From NCBI GenBank assembly GCA_027922465.2, contig BQMF02000810.1, positions 1-64,000 on the forward strand: 64,000 nucleotides of DNA, written 5' to 3'. Positions 32,101 to 41,831 of the stretch are shown one piece after another. This DNA comes from Turritopsis dohrnii. Lineage: Eukaryota; Cnidaria; Hydrozoa; Anthoathecata; Oceaniidae. Position numbers and translations under genes: made by a program. The notes beneath the pieces were generated by a model, which saw only the letters and a program-made list of their open reading frames with translations, was not told the DNA's origin and ran no database searches. The stretch's first letter is position 1. Each line of letters opens with the position of its first letter.

Positions 32101-32873
32101 TATTTTATAATCAAAATAAGATAAACATTTGTTAAAGAAATTCTGTAAGAGCCAAAAGAAAGAAAAAAAACTTTTTCAAAAAAAAAATTAAAGCGAAAAA
32201 TCCATTAGAAATCTGCGTTTCAAACTTTGATTCGAAACAAGAAATAGCCAAAGTTTACATAAAAAACAAGATAAAAATATAAGAAGGTTTTATATTGATC
32301 ATGATCACACCAGGTTTGGAGGAAAGAAGGAAAACACGAAGAACGACAATTTGTAGGCTTTCTTGCATACACTGAAATCCAATTAAAATCTATTTAAGGC
32401 AAGATCTGCCAAAAATCAGTGCATTGAATAAAGATTATAGAACGAAAGATTATTTAGAGCTAAAACATATACAAAAATAAAATGTTGTTGGCAAAATTTC
32501 AGATTTGAAGCTGTGCTTCAAAACCCTAGTCGTTCACTTCACTAATACAACACAAAAGTAATATGAAAAATGTCTAAGCAATTTTAGCATACCAACTTCC
32601 TAAATAACATAGTATAATATAATAATAAATTAGGAAAGAGATATAATAAATTAGGAAAAAGATACGAAAAAACATTCCACTTACAGTACCATGCTTTGAA
32701 ACGGGAAAAAAAAGCAAAGTCAGCTAATTAATTGTATTCCACCGTGTAACGTCAACACGAAAGTTGGAAGATGATGATGATGATGATGATGATGAAGAAC
32801 AAAATCGGAACTGACATTCGCTATCTCGTGAAGCTACTATGCCTCCTCGCTCGCTTACGCTCGCTGCGGGGGC
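29165..32873. mobile_element. 3.7 kb fold-back (long-TIR) DNA element
   Basis: Left end GCCCCGCAGCGAG...AAGCGAGCGAGGAGGCATAG; right end is the inverse (TATGCCTCCTCGCTCGCTTA...CTCGCTGCGGGGGC). Homology between the arms continues inward in order: a (CAT)n/(GAT)n run, TTTCAAAGCATGGTACTGTA, the GATCATGATCA region (about 30188 versus 32300), a TAACAAAAAGTAACAAAG segment (about 30305 versus 31955), and GCAATGTATAGCTTGCTG with GCGGGGGCAT near 31090-31155 versus 31850-31925. The left arm is about 2.0 kb, the right about 1.03 kb, with a ~0.67 kb centre. No transposase. Fragments of the same family at 6857-7654 and 45400-45720. Confidence 0.8.
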
Positions 32874-33233
32874 TACAAGAGTTTTGAAAGGGTTTAGAAT
32901 GTTGCCATCACATTGTGAATTCACATCTCAGTGTTAACTACAAAAGTCTTTTGGTAAGTGTTGAAAAGACCCAAAATTAACAATAACAACACAATAACAC
33001 TCAATAACACTCCTAATTTGAAATGTGAGCTTAAAAAACCTCAAAGTTTGTACCTTACATAAACTTTTCTCTTCCCTTTTTGATATACAAACGGCGGTCA
33101 AAATATATAATGTGCTATTAACTAAAAATCTGAAACAAATGAAAAGAAGTCTGCAATTTGCCGAAGAAGACTGGTTTGCCACTCTACTCATAAATTACCA
33201 AAGATTCTTTTTCATACATTTAGGTTACCCATA
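32874..33233. other. Upstream region of the SNTX-like gene
   Basis: A possible splice acceptor CATACATTTAG ends about 10 bases before the ATG at 33234, so an upstream untranslated or signal exon may exist. No TATA box is obvious. Confidence 0.4.
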
Positions 33234-35595
33234 ATGAATTCAATATCTTCATTGATTTTTCTTGGGATCTTAGCAAATAAAATTGGAGGAATTATCAGTT
33301 CAAAGAAATTAGAACCGATACAAATTCCAGCCCTTGGTCGAAGTTTCGGGTTAGGTACACTGTACAATCGCTACGATGATGCCGTAATACCCGGTGTGAA
33401 ACTTTGGAGCACCACAGAATTGAATAATTTTGTAGAAAGAAAGAGTTACCAAACACAATCTGAAATCGACGCTCGTTTAAGTGAAAAGGAAAGGTTATCA
33501 ACACTAAACGTTGAGGCGTCGATGAAACTTTCATTTTTGGCAGGCTTGATTCAAGTAAGTGGAAGCGCCTCTTATCTAGATGACCGTTTGACAAGAAACA
33601 ATGTCGCTCGAGTAACTTTGCAATACAAATCCAAAACATTTTATCGTGAACTGAATCCATCCGTGCTGTCAAGAATTACTTATCCAGAGGTACTAAAGAA
33701 AGTGACGTCGGCAACTGATGTTGTAGTTGGTATCCAGTATGGTGCTCAAGCTTATTTCGTTTTTGAGAATGATGTCAGGGAGAATGAAATCAAGAAAGAT
33801 GTAGCAGGAAGTTTACAAATCCTTGTAAAATCCATACCATCTCTGAGCATCAGTGGACAAGCATCAATTAAATTGACTGAAGAAGAAAAGAAAAATTCTC
33901 GTAGGTTCAAGTGCAAATTCCATGGTGATTTTGTATTGAAATACCATCCAACAAGTTACATGGACGCTGTGAAAGTTTACAAAGATTTGCCAAATCTTCT
34001 TGGAGACAATTTCCAAAATTCGGTGCCGATTAAAGTTTGGTTACTTCCGCTATCAAAGCTCCCTACTATCAAGAACCTACAAATCATTAATGAAATCAGA
34101 TCGTCAATGGTCAATGAAGTAACCAACATATTTGAAGGATTAGAAGACGGTGTACGAAGGTGTGGTGATATTCTGTCAACAAGCATAGTATATTATCACA
34201 AAAGAATTGAAAACCACGTCAAAGCATTTCGAGATCTTCTTCGACGCTATATTATCAAATTTAAACACGATGTTGCCAAAATCTTGCCAGGTATACGAAA
34301 AGGGGATACATCCATGTCTGATTTAGCAAAGTTAATAGGCCGACACAAATCTTCCATTTTTTCTACAAAAAAGTTGGTTGAATGGCTTTCAAGAACCGAA
34401 GAAGAAATAACTGTACTTAGGAGAACGATGGAGCTACCCAATAAATGTCGTACGGACGGTGATGTCATCCATAAGTTGCTGGGGCCAAAACGTTATGCTT
34501 TATCAGTAACTTTCAAGGTTTCAAACTACAAGGATGTGAGACTCGATGGGATGAAAATGTACTTGCAGGCTCCAAAAAATGATTACGACTTGACTTTGCC
34601 ACAGAAATGGTGGAGACCTACGTCGCCGATAAATTCTCAACTCCAGTACCTAATGGGAGTAGTTAAAAGATTTGGAGATCTTGAAAAGAAAAGAGGACAT
34701 TCTTCCAACATCTACTTTTTGTCTAGGGAGACAAGAGAAAGTAACAGTAGCAGATATGGCGTTTTCATGGAACTCTTTGACAATGCAAAACTAATTGAGC
34801 ATAACCTGATCCTCCCTTCACCTTTACAAAAAATCATTGTTGTCAACAAAACACATGACAAGATTCATTTGCATTGGGAACTGCCTGAAAGGGGTCATGA
34901 GGAAGTCTCTGAATACCATGTACATTATGCCGAAATAGTAAATGCATCATTCACATCACTGGACTGTGAGCTTGTCCCATGCAAATACATCATATCTACA
35001 ACAAATTCAGTCACAATCGGAGGATTGAGGGCAAACTCTAATTACAACGTCCAAGTATCGGTGCATTGCTCTTTTGGGAAAGTATCAGTACTTAAAAAGT
35101 TTCTCATTACAACTGAATCTTGTCCTCCGGGAATGTTTAGCAAAGATATTCATACTTGTGAGCACTGTCCTCCGGGAAAATTCACCGATTCCCCTGGTAA
35201 ATTATCGTGTTCGAGTTGCCCACAAGGAACATACAGGGATACTTATGGTGGTGATTCAAGAGATGCTTGCACCAAATGTCCTCCTGGAACATACAACAGT
35301 GACATTGGTTCGTCAGAATTTAGTTCCTGTTTACACTGCCCTGTGGGTACTTATAACATCAACCATGGATCTACTTCTTTAACCTCCTGTTTGAGTTGCC
35401 CTGCAGGAACATATAACCCTCATGAAAGGCAGTCAGCGATAATTGCTTGTAAAAAATGTCCGATTGGCACATTCAATCCAAGCACTGGACAAAGATTATG
35501 TGGAAGCTGTGATTTGGGATATTCTACACAACAGCCTGGAGCAGTGGATAAAACTGAATGTACAAAAGATTCTGTGAATAATGCCGCTTTCTTTG
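33234..35595 (+). CDS. SNTX-like (stonustoxin-like) protein with FN3 and GCC2/GCC3 repeats, large first coding exon
   Basis: 787 codons without a stop, ending at a donor GTAAGT (35596) in phase 1. Residues 1-25 contain a weakly hydrophobic stretch (SLIFLGILA), perhaps a signal. About 30-280: SNTX/MACPF-like module (ALGRSFGLGTLY, GSASYLDDR, VTLQYKSKT). About 280-410: helical linker (EEEITVLRRTMELP). About 415-515: C-terminal SNTX-type region. About 525-630: fibronectin type III (KIHLHWELPERG, YHVHYAE). About 630-780: roughly seven GCC2/GCC3 (ephrin-receptor-like) repeats of the type CPPGTY, giving a secreted or surface Cys-rich stalk. SNTX proteins belong to the perforin superfamily; whether this member forms pores is not known, and many invertebrate relatives are not venom toxins. 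Continues into mini-exons downstream. Confidence 0.8.
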
Positions 35596-36013
35596 GTAAG
35601 TGTCATAAAACACTAACAATTACTTGGTATTGATACGTGCAATGTTTGGAAAGAGAGAACGTATAAAGAGAGGGTTAATCAGCTGAATGTAATACATGTT
35701 TGTACGCTTTACAAATCAAAGCATGACAACAATTTTATTATTTCTAAGGACTTTATAAGGACTGGGCTCTAGAATTTCCAACACAGACCTCTGTTCATTT
35801 TAAAATCTTTTGTGAATGTATAAATGGAAGTTACATCTTCCAAGCCTAAACTTCGTGTGTCTCGTGTCGTGTGTAAAGTGTAAAGAAAGGATATCCATGA
35901 AGAACTGTTTCTAAGTACTTATTAAGGTTTGATGAATATATGAAGAAAGGATCCATGTTGTTTCTAAATTCTTATAAGGTTTAATTCAAAGCCGTCAATG
36001 AATTATATTATAG
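35596..36013 (+). other. Intron between the SNTX-like main exon and mini-exon 1
   Basis: Donor GTAAGT at 35596, acceptor ATTATATTATAG ending at 36013. Confidence 0.55.
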
Positions 36014-36094
36014 ATATGCAAAAGATGATTTCCAGAAATACAGAAATAAAAGAAATACAGAGTGTAATCTCTCAAGCTGCCGTTAATATTACAG
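36014..36094 (+). CDS. SNTX-like gene mini-exon 1 (27 codons, phase 1-1)
   Basis: Begins after TTATAG and ends before GTATGT. In frame with the large exon it reads MQKMISRNTEIKEIQ... SQAAVNIT, an amphipathic helix with an N-x-T site. Symmetric phase-1 exon, similar to the next two. Confidence 0.65.
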
Positions 36095-36600
36095 GTATGT
36101 TACAAATCACTCTTACGTTTACTGAGTGTATAATAAATTTGAATAGTCCAAGGGATGAAAAAAGGAATTTAATTATGTGCAATTTGGTTAATAAACAAAA
36201 AACCATCAGATCAGTTGATTTATTTGTATATGTATTGATTTAATGATTGTCTTTCTTCGTGGGGATATTCAGATTGTAATTTTCTGGAGATCGTATTCAC
36301 CGCGATGATCTTGTTGTATTTACCAAGTAATTAACATTTCCGAGTTCAGCCAGATCAACAAATATTGCTTATTGAAAACCTAAACTTATTTTTCTTGGAA
36401 TCTTGACAAGTTAAATTGATGAAAGTATCAGTTCAAAGAGATTAGAACCAATAGAAATTCCCGCTCAGTGTCAGGTTTAAATGTACAAATGTAACTTACA
36501 TCTTTCATTCCTAAATTGCGTGTGTGTCAGGAGAATAAATAACCAATTTCGAAATACTTATTAAGGTTTGATAAAAAGTCATCAAGTAATTATTTTATAG

Positions 36601-36678
36601 GTATGCGAAAGATGATTTCCAATAATACACAAGAGTTACAGAATGTGAAAATCAGTCAAGCTGCCCTACACATTATAG
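36601..36678 (+). CDS. SNTX-like gene mini-exon 2 (26 codons, phase 1-1)
   Basis: Acceptor TATTTTATAG, donor GTATTT. Reads MRKMISNNTQELQNVKISQ, clearly a duplicate of mini-exon 1 with NNT kept. The surrounding introns are also similar (TTACAAATCACTCTTA downstream of both). Confidence 0.65.
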
Positions 36679-36929
36679 GTATTTTACAAATCACTCTTAT
36701 GGTTACTAAATGTATAGTCAATTTCAATAGCCTAGGAGATGGAAAATTGGATTTAAATTATACGTAAACTGATTAAAAGACAAGAGACAATGAGACCGGT
36801 TGATTTATCTGGGATCTAAAATGTCTATCTGGGCCCTAAAATGTCTAACACAGACCCCTGTTTATGCTAGGAACTTTGGTTAAGAATTACATCTTTTTGA
36901 TACAAAGCAATCAATGATCTGTTTTATAG

Positions 36930-37004
36930 ATATGCACGAGATGATTTACAATAACACACAAGAATTACAGAATGTAAAAATCTTGCAAGCTGTCCTGCAC
37001 AAAG
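36930..37004 (+). CDS. SNTX-like gene mini-exon 3 (25 codons, phase 1-1)
   Basis: Acceptor CTGTTTTATAG, donor GTAGTT. Reads MHEMIYNNTQELQNVKILQ. Third copy; NTQELQNVKI is identical to mini-exon 2. Confidence 0.65.
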
Positions 37005-37514
37005 GTAGTTCCAATCATTCTAATGGTTACTAAAAGTATACTCAATTTCAATAGCCTAGGGGATGGAAAAATGGAGTTTAATTATATGTAAACTGATTAA
37101 AAATCAAGAGTTGATTTACACCAGTGGATTTATTTATGTCTCGATTGTTTCTCTGTGTGTGGATTTTCAGGTTGCAATTTGCTGGATGAACAATACTCTA
37201 TTTTATTCTAAAAATAAACTCATTGAATCAATAAGAATAAAAATTGGGAAACACCGACAAAAAAAATGCTGATGAAAGAAAGTTAAGAAAATTAATGATG
37301 TTGTTAATTTTATTAATCAATAACCATATTAACGCTAATTACACCAGCTTTCATCTCAGAAGTGTTTTTTAACGTCTTTGTCCTTTTGCTACGTGTAAAT
37401 CTTTAAGTGTTTGAATTGCATTTTGTGGTAATCTACAGTATGTGTCCGAAAAAACTGTTACGCAAAATCTAAATTAACTTTAGAACTATTATAACTGGAT
37501 TATCATTTTTACAG
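37005..37514. other. Intron, with a decayed duplicate of intron sequence
   Basis: Contains TTCAATAGCCTAGG and GGATTTTCAGGTTGCAATTT, matching segments after mini-exons 1 and 2, so the duplication included intron DNA. No fourth intact mini-exon was seen. Confidence 0.45.
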
Positions 37515-37600
37515 CGTCAGCAAGGAACCCAGTAAGCACAAAGACGTTGTTTCAACGTTGTTTCGACGTCGTATTCCATCGTCGCATGACGGTCGTTTAA
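37515..37600 (+). pseudogene. Possible terminal exon of the SNTX-like gene, interrupted by a transposon
   Basis: Good acceptor ATTTTTACAG (37505-37514) followed in phase 1 by ASAR codons; a TIR element begins 13 bases in, at 37528. Read through, the frame enters the element and stops near 37597. Beyond the element (39334 onward) the same frame would continue with KLSQHSNDIKIAS and a stop. So either the transposon now supplies the C-terminus or this exon is skipped. Confidence 0.4.
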
Positions 37601-37776
37601 TGGTCGAAATGGAAACAGCAAAACAACGTCGGATTTTGACGTCAAAACGACGATAAAGAAAACCCAAAAATGATGTTGTACGAACGTTGTGCAAGGGTCA
37701 ATAGACCAAAAACAACGTTTCATTGACGTTGTAGCATGGTCAAATTGACGACGAAAGGTAATGACAACAAATGAAA

Positions 37777-37849
37777 AGTCACCAGCGAGAATCGAACACT
37801 GGCCTCCCGCATGATACCTGAGAGTGATAACCACTACACTACGGTGCCT
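37777..37849 (-). repeat. tRNA-derived (SINE-like) segment, better preserved
   Basis: Minus strand: AGGCACC start, A box TAGTGTAGTGG, D-stem AGTG/CACT, B box GTTCGATTC, and 3' GGTGACT that pairs with the 5' end at 6 of 7 positions. The anticodon arm is poor, so not scored as a functional tRNA. Confidence 0.6.
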
Positions 37850-38229
37850 TGACAATGTATTTGATTAATATCAAAATCACCAACTTAATTTCGAGCAATT
37901 AAGATGGAAAAGAACACAATGACAGATTGAAAGAACAAATGCAATATAGTTTTTACTTGCTTTTTAAAACATCGTTTTACCGTAATTTCTCTAATTTAAT
38001 GCGTCCTCTAATCAATGCGGGGAAATTATTTTTACGATTTTGGACTAATTTAATTCCACTAATTATTAATGCGGGTCCTGTTTTACGTATTTATGATTTT
38101 CCTCCAATTTAATGCAGTAAAGGCCAAATTTTCCTCTAATTATAGTGCGGACTGAAAAAATTATTTTTAAAATTCAACGTCTTTCTTTCATACTGTATAA
38201 AAAAAGTGTTAAAAAATTACAAATCGAAT

Positions 38230-38660
38230 GGATTGTCTTCTTCTGAGTCGTCAGCATTTGGCATTTGCCATGCATTTTTCGTAGAAAGTACCACTTCGGA
38301 CTTTATGGGGATTTGTTGTGGTTATGCCACACACGTCAAATGATTTCATCACCATGTCTTTATCGTTTGATAGAGCTTTGTGCGCTATTTCAACCCAGTC
38401 TACAATATCTTGGCTGCTTGGTAGTGGAAGCTTGTATTCGGCTTTGGACGATGGTGCAGGCATTTTCTCGATGGCTTTTGAGACATGCTCGACCCAACAT
38501 TTTCTTAAAATCGCTTTGAATGGCTTATTAATACACACATCCATTGGTTGATATTTTGATGTACATCCGGCTGGGATCATTAATACATCTGATTTATTTT
38601 GGGACACGTTCCCAAATTTTTGTCAAAGCTCACGTACTTCTTCATCAAAAGTGGAGGGAA
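38230..38660 (-). pseudogene. Pogo/Tigger transposase C-terminal fragment
   Basis: Minus strand: an upstream shifted frame reads STFDEEVREL, then MIPAGCTSKYQPMDVCINKP, the conserved DDE_1 block around the third catalytic residue, then WVEHVSKAIEKMP and WVEIAHKALS. The final codons (ADDSEEDNPFDL) lie in another frame after 38260. Helix-turn-helix and most of the catalytic core are gone, so inactive. Confidence 0.85.
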
Positions 38661-38877
38661 GTTGTCTGTAAAAGTCACAGGAGAAAGGAGATATTCCCAT
38701 GATCTTTCTCAAGGAGGAATGGAAGTTCCTGCAGACATCATTTTTACCACAGAATACATTCGTCTATACGATCAAATGAAGCAGAAAACCTTGGATGAGA
38801 TCAGAAAGTTTGAAGAAAGAAGAAAATTAGGGATAGAAAAAACTTTAAAAAAGAAAGAAAATAAAAATAAAAAATAA
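38599..38877 (+). CDS. Unrecognised frame inside the pogo element, coiled-coil-like
   Basis: Open to a TAA at 38875-38877. The C-terminal half is strongly charged (EYIRLYDQMKQKTLDEIRKF, EERRKLGIEKTLKKKENKNK) and looks like a natural coiled coil with a basic tail. The 5' part overlaps antisense transposase remnant. Might be a captured host exon, the end of a second element protein, or chance. Confidence 0.3.
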   Translation: MGHVPKFLSKLTYFFIKSGGKLSVKVTGERRYSHDLSQGGMEVPADIIFTTEYIRLYDQMKQKTLDEIRKFEERRKLGIEKTLKKKENKNKK

Positions 38878-39331
38878 AATTTTTTGTGTATTTTTCATTT
38901 CTCCTCCAATTTAGTGCGGTCAGACCGAAATTTTCCTCTTATTTTTAGTGCGGTAAAAAATTTGTCGGCTCAAAGCAATTTAATTCCTCCCATTATTAGT
39001 GCGGCACCTCCAAAATAATTATTTTTTCGGCCGTATTAAATTAGAGAAATTACGGTAAACTTTGTTTGCAGTGTACAGTTCACGAACCATTGCATTTCGT
39101 TTCTTTCTTAATCTTTTTCAATCTTGAACGTCAGAATTGGCTGTAACCTAATAAATGATTTTAAGTGGGTTTTTTTTCAACCAACTCCGACGTTTTCTTG
39201 ACGTCGATTAATAGTCGCTTTTGGTTGAGACCAACCTGACGTTTTCTTGACGTGGGTTAATGGTTGTTTTTTGGTTGCGACGTTAGAACGACCATAAAAC
39301 AACGTTGTATTGACGTCGTGTGTTAACTGGG

Positions 39332-39628
39332 AAATTAAGCCAACATTCCAATGATATAAAAATCGCAAGTTGAAAACATGCCTGCAAGCTGGAAAACGCA
39401 AATTCCTTCGGTTCAACAGAGCGTCAAGCTTTCATGGCCAGTTAGACCATAGTTTGTACATAATAATTTCCTTTTCGTAGATCGTCTGGTTAAGGAAGTT
39501 TGGAGCTGTAAGTGTATTTTGTAGTGGACACCTATTGTAAGATATTAAAAACCATTTCTTAGAATAGTGGGATTTTGTACTAAAGATTATTAAACATGGT
39601 ATACGTCGCATATCTTGATTACATTTAG
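39332..39628. other. Region between TIR element and lectin exon
   Basis: Short open stretches (SWKTQIPSVQQSVKLSW) without clear exon boundaries. May hold the tail of the exon broken at 37528. Confidence 0.3.
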
Positions 39629-39770
39629 CTCTTCGCTCCACTTTCAAAATTTCTACCGATGAAAAGTCTTGGGATGATGCGAAAACAGCTTGTAGCGGCA
39701 TGGGAATGAAACTTGCGAAGATTCACAGTTATCCAGAAAGTCATCTTGTTGCAATGCTGTTAAAGGAGAG
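39629..39770 (+). CDS. C-type lectin domain, N-terminal exon
   Basis: Acceptor TTACATTTAG, donor GTAAAA. Reads FKISTDEKSWDDAKTACSGM, then GMKLAKIHSYPESHLVAML, the start of a CTLD (W..A...C...G..L..I.S..E). Begins in phase 1 and ends in phase 2 (AG of an Arg codon). The usual preceding CPxxW...CY strand is not in this exon. The phase-1 start is compatible with splicing from the SNTX-like mini-exons, but no transcript evidence is available. Confidence 0.75.
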
Positions 39771-40059
39771 GTAAAATATGCGTTATTTGGAATATGTGAA
39801 TTACGTGAAGGTCACCTGAAATATAGCCCGCAATCATTATTTCCCTACAATCTACTATTTAACCTTCCACTTGTTCTACAATATCCTACACTGTGCTACA
39901 AAATACTAATTGACTTTAGGACACCCATGGTGGAGTAAAGTCTTTAAAATACCCGTGTTTCTCCTCCTCCTACTACTACTACTCCTCCAAGTTATGAACG
40001 TTTTCGTGCAGCGTTTACATGACACCGTTGCCGAATTCGCAAATTTGGTCAAATTAGGA

Positions 40060-41045
40060 CTTCCAGTTGACCAACTTTCATGAAATTTTGCACGGATCAC
40101 AATTGAAAGGTGCTGATTTCAAATTTGACAATGATATTGCCAGGTTCGACTAAAATTGGCCAATTTAGGCCAAATTTGGACCAAATTTCGAAAGTTCTTC
40201 AATTTTCATGAAAATTTGCACGGATCACAATTGAAAGGTGCTGATTTCAAATTTGACAATGACATTGCCAGGTTCGACTAAAATTGGCCAATTTAGGCCA
40301 AATTTGGACCAAATTTCGAAAGTTCTTCAATTTTCATGAAATTTTGCAAGGATCACAATTGAAAGGTGCTGATTTCAAATTTGACAATGATATTGCCAGG
40401 TTTGACTAAAATTGGCCAATTTAGGCCAAATTTGGACCAATTTTCGAAAGTTCTTCAATTTTCATGAAATTTTGCACGGATCACATTTGAAAGGTGCTGA
40501 TTTCGAATTTGGCAATGATTTTGTCAGGTTCGACTAAAATTGGCCAATTTAGGCCAAATTTGGACCAAATTTCGAAAGTTCTTCAATTTTCATGAAATTT
40601 TGCACGGATCACAATTGAAAGGTGCTGATTTCAAATTTGACAATGATATTGCCAGGTTTGACTAAAATTGGCCAATTTAGGCCAAATTTGGACCAAATTT
40701 CGAAAGTTCTTCAATTTTCATGAAATTTTGCACGGATCACATTTGAAAGGTGCTGATTTCGAATTTGACAATGATTTTGCCAAGTTTTACTAGAATTGGG
40801 CAATTTAGGTCAAATTTGGACCAAATTTAGAAAGTTCTTCAAATCTCAAAAAATTTTGTGTCGATTACATTTAAGAGGTGCTGATTACGAATTTGTCAGT
40901 CATTTTGTCAGATTTGACGAGAAATGGGTAATTCGGGCCAAATTTGAATTAAACTTAGAAAGTTCTGCAATATTCATAAAACTTTCTACAACGCCCAATT
41001 AGAAGTTGTTGATTTTGAATTTGCCAGTCATTTTATTAGATTTGA
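40060..41045. repeat. 128-bp satellite, about 7 copies, within the lectin intron
   Basis: TGAAATTTTGCACGGATCAC recurs at 40081, 40209, 40337, 40465, 40593 and 40721 with near-constant 128-bp spacing; later copies decay. Also contains TTGGCCAATTTAGGCCAA. Not CRISPR: period too long, no unique spacers. Confidence 0.92.
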
Positions 41046-41097
41046 ACATAATTTGGCAATTCGGCAACGTTGTATTTTTGAGACTAGATATGCATCG

Positions 41098-41140
41098 TTG
41101 TGTTACGTCCTGAAGTCTTCAAGCCAAGCGGCTTCTTGTA
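41098..41140 (+). repeat. Dispersed element end (CCTGAAGTCTTCAAG...CGGCTTCTTGT)
   Basis: CGTCCTGAAGTCTTCAAG, AAGC, GCGGCTTCTTGT with an AAGCC/GGCTT stem. The same block occurs at about 44355-44391, and both are followed within about 70 bp by GTTACCTG. Element type unknown. Confidence 0.55.
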
Positions 41141-41620
41141 TTTCTCTAATTTGTCACAGTTTCCTTAAAATTACAAATTTTGGTTACCTGCTTAATAATC
41201 TCGCATTCAAGCCTGCCACATTATAGCGATATTTAAGATAGTTTTCCGATAGAAAAAAATTCATACGCTACGCGTATCGTATTAAAGCGTAATATGTGAT
41301 TGGTCAGATTGAGTGATTTTGATACGTTTCGGTTCGACACGTAAAAGGTAAAATGAATTCAACTTTTTGAATAAAATTCGCGCACCGATACCTTTTAAAC
41401 TAAAAAAAATTAATTCAACTGGACAACCAATCAAAAGTGATGTGTGCATCAGTTTTAGATAAGACTACTTTCGCGTTTTTCATTCCTTTTTTCAATGGCT
41501 AGATTTTCCTCCTTCACTAAACTCTCCAACACAAATTTTGGTAGTGCTCTACCTACGTCTCTATCTATATCATCTGAAACATCATTAAAGTGATATAATT
41601 ATTACATTCATGCGTTATAG

Positions 41621-41831
41621 GGGTATTTCTTATGCATGGATTGGTGCAAAATGTGATAGAGATACTTGGAAATGGACAGATTCGTCACCCGTAACCTACG
41701 GGAATTGGATAACTAATTATGATTACATAAGAGGCTGTGGTGTAATATATGATAGTGGATTCTGGTATAGGCACTGGTGCGGCTCCAGACAATACTTTAT
41801 ATGCAGAAAGGGAAATGTACACAAGTCTTAA
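41621..41831 (+). CDS. C-type lectin domain, C-terminal exon
   Basis: Acceptor TGCGTTATAG; the leading G completes an Arg codon from the previous exon, then GISYAWIGAKCDRDTWKWTD, SSPVTYGNWI, RGCGVIYDSGFWYRHWCG, SRQYFICRKG and a stop. WIG, W, C...W.C and C spacing are those of a CTLD. The QPD/EPN and WND calcium-site motifs are absent, so calcium-dependent sugar binding is doubtful. With the exon at 39629 the visible lectin part is about 117 residues, close to a complete domain. Confidence 0.82.

Larger units (their letters stand above)
37980..39055. mobile_element. Pogo/Tigger-like DNA transposon, internally deleted
   Basis: 1076 bp. Terminal inverted repeats CCGTAATTTCTCTAATTTAA, TA at both sides (37978-37979, 39056-39057), and subterminal ATTTAATGCG / TTTAGTGCGG words. 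The uninterrupted target is visible in the paralogous element (near 19650), confirming insertion. Contains the C-terminus of a CENP-B/Jerky-type transposase on the minus strand. Confidence 0.88.
37528..39331. mobile_element. GACGTC-rich TIR element with tRNA-like insert, copy 2, hit by a pogo element
   Basis: CCCAGTAAGCACA at the left, TGTGTTAACTGGG at the right, flanked by AA (37526-37527, 39332-39333). Colinear with 19210-20207 on both sides of a 1076-bp pogo insertion. Contains the tRNA-like stretch at 37777-37849. Confidence 0.8.

Noticed and set aside
40060..41045. CRISPR-like regular repeats
   Set aside because: 128-bp period with no unique spacers and eukaryotic context; a satellite.
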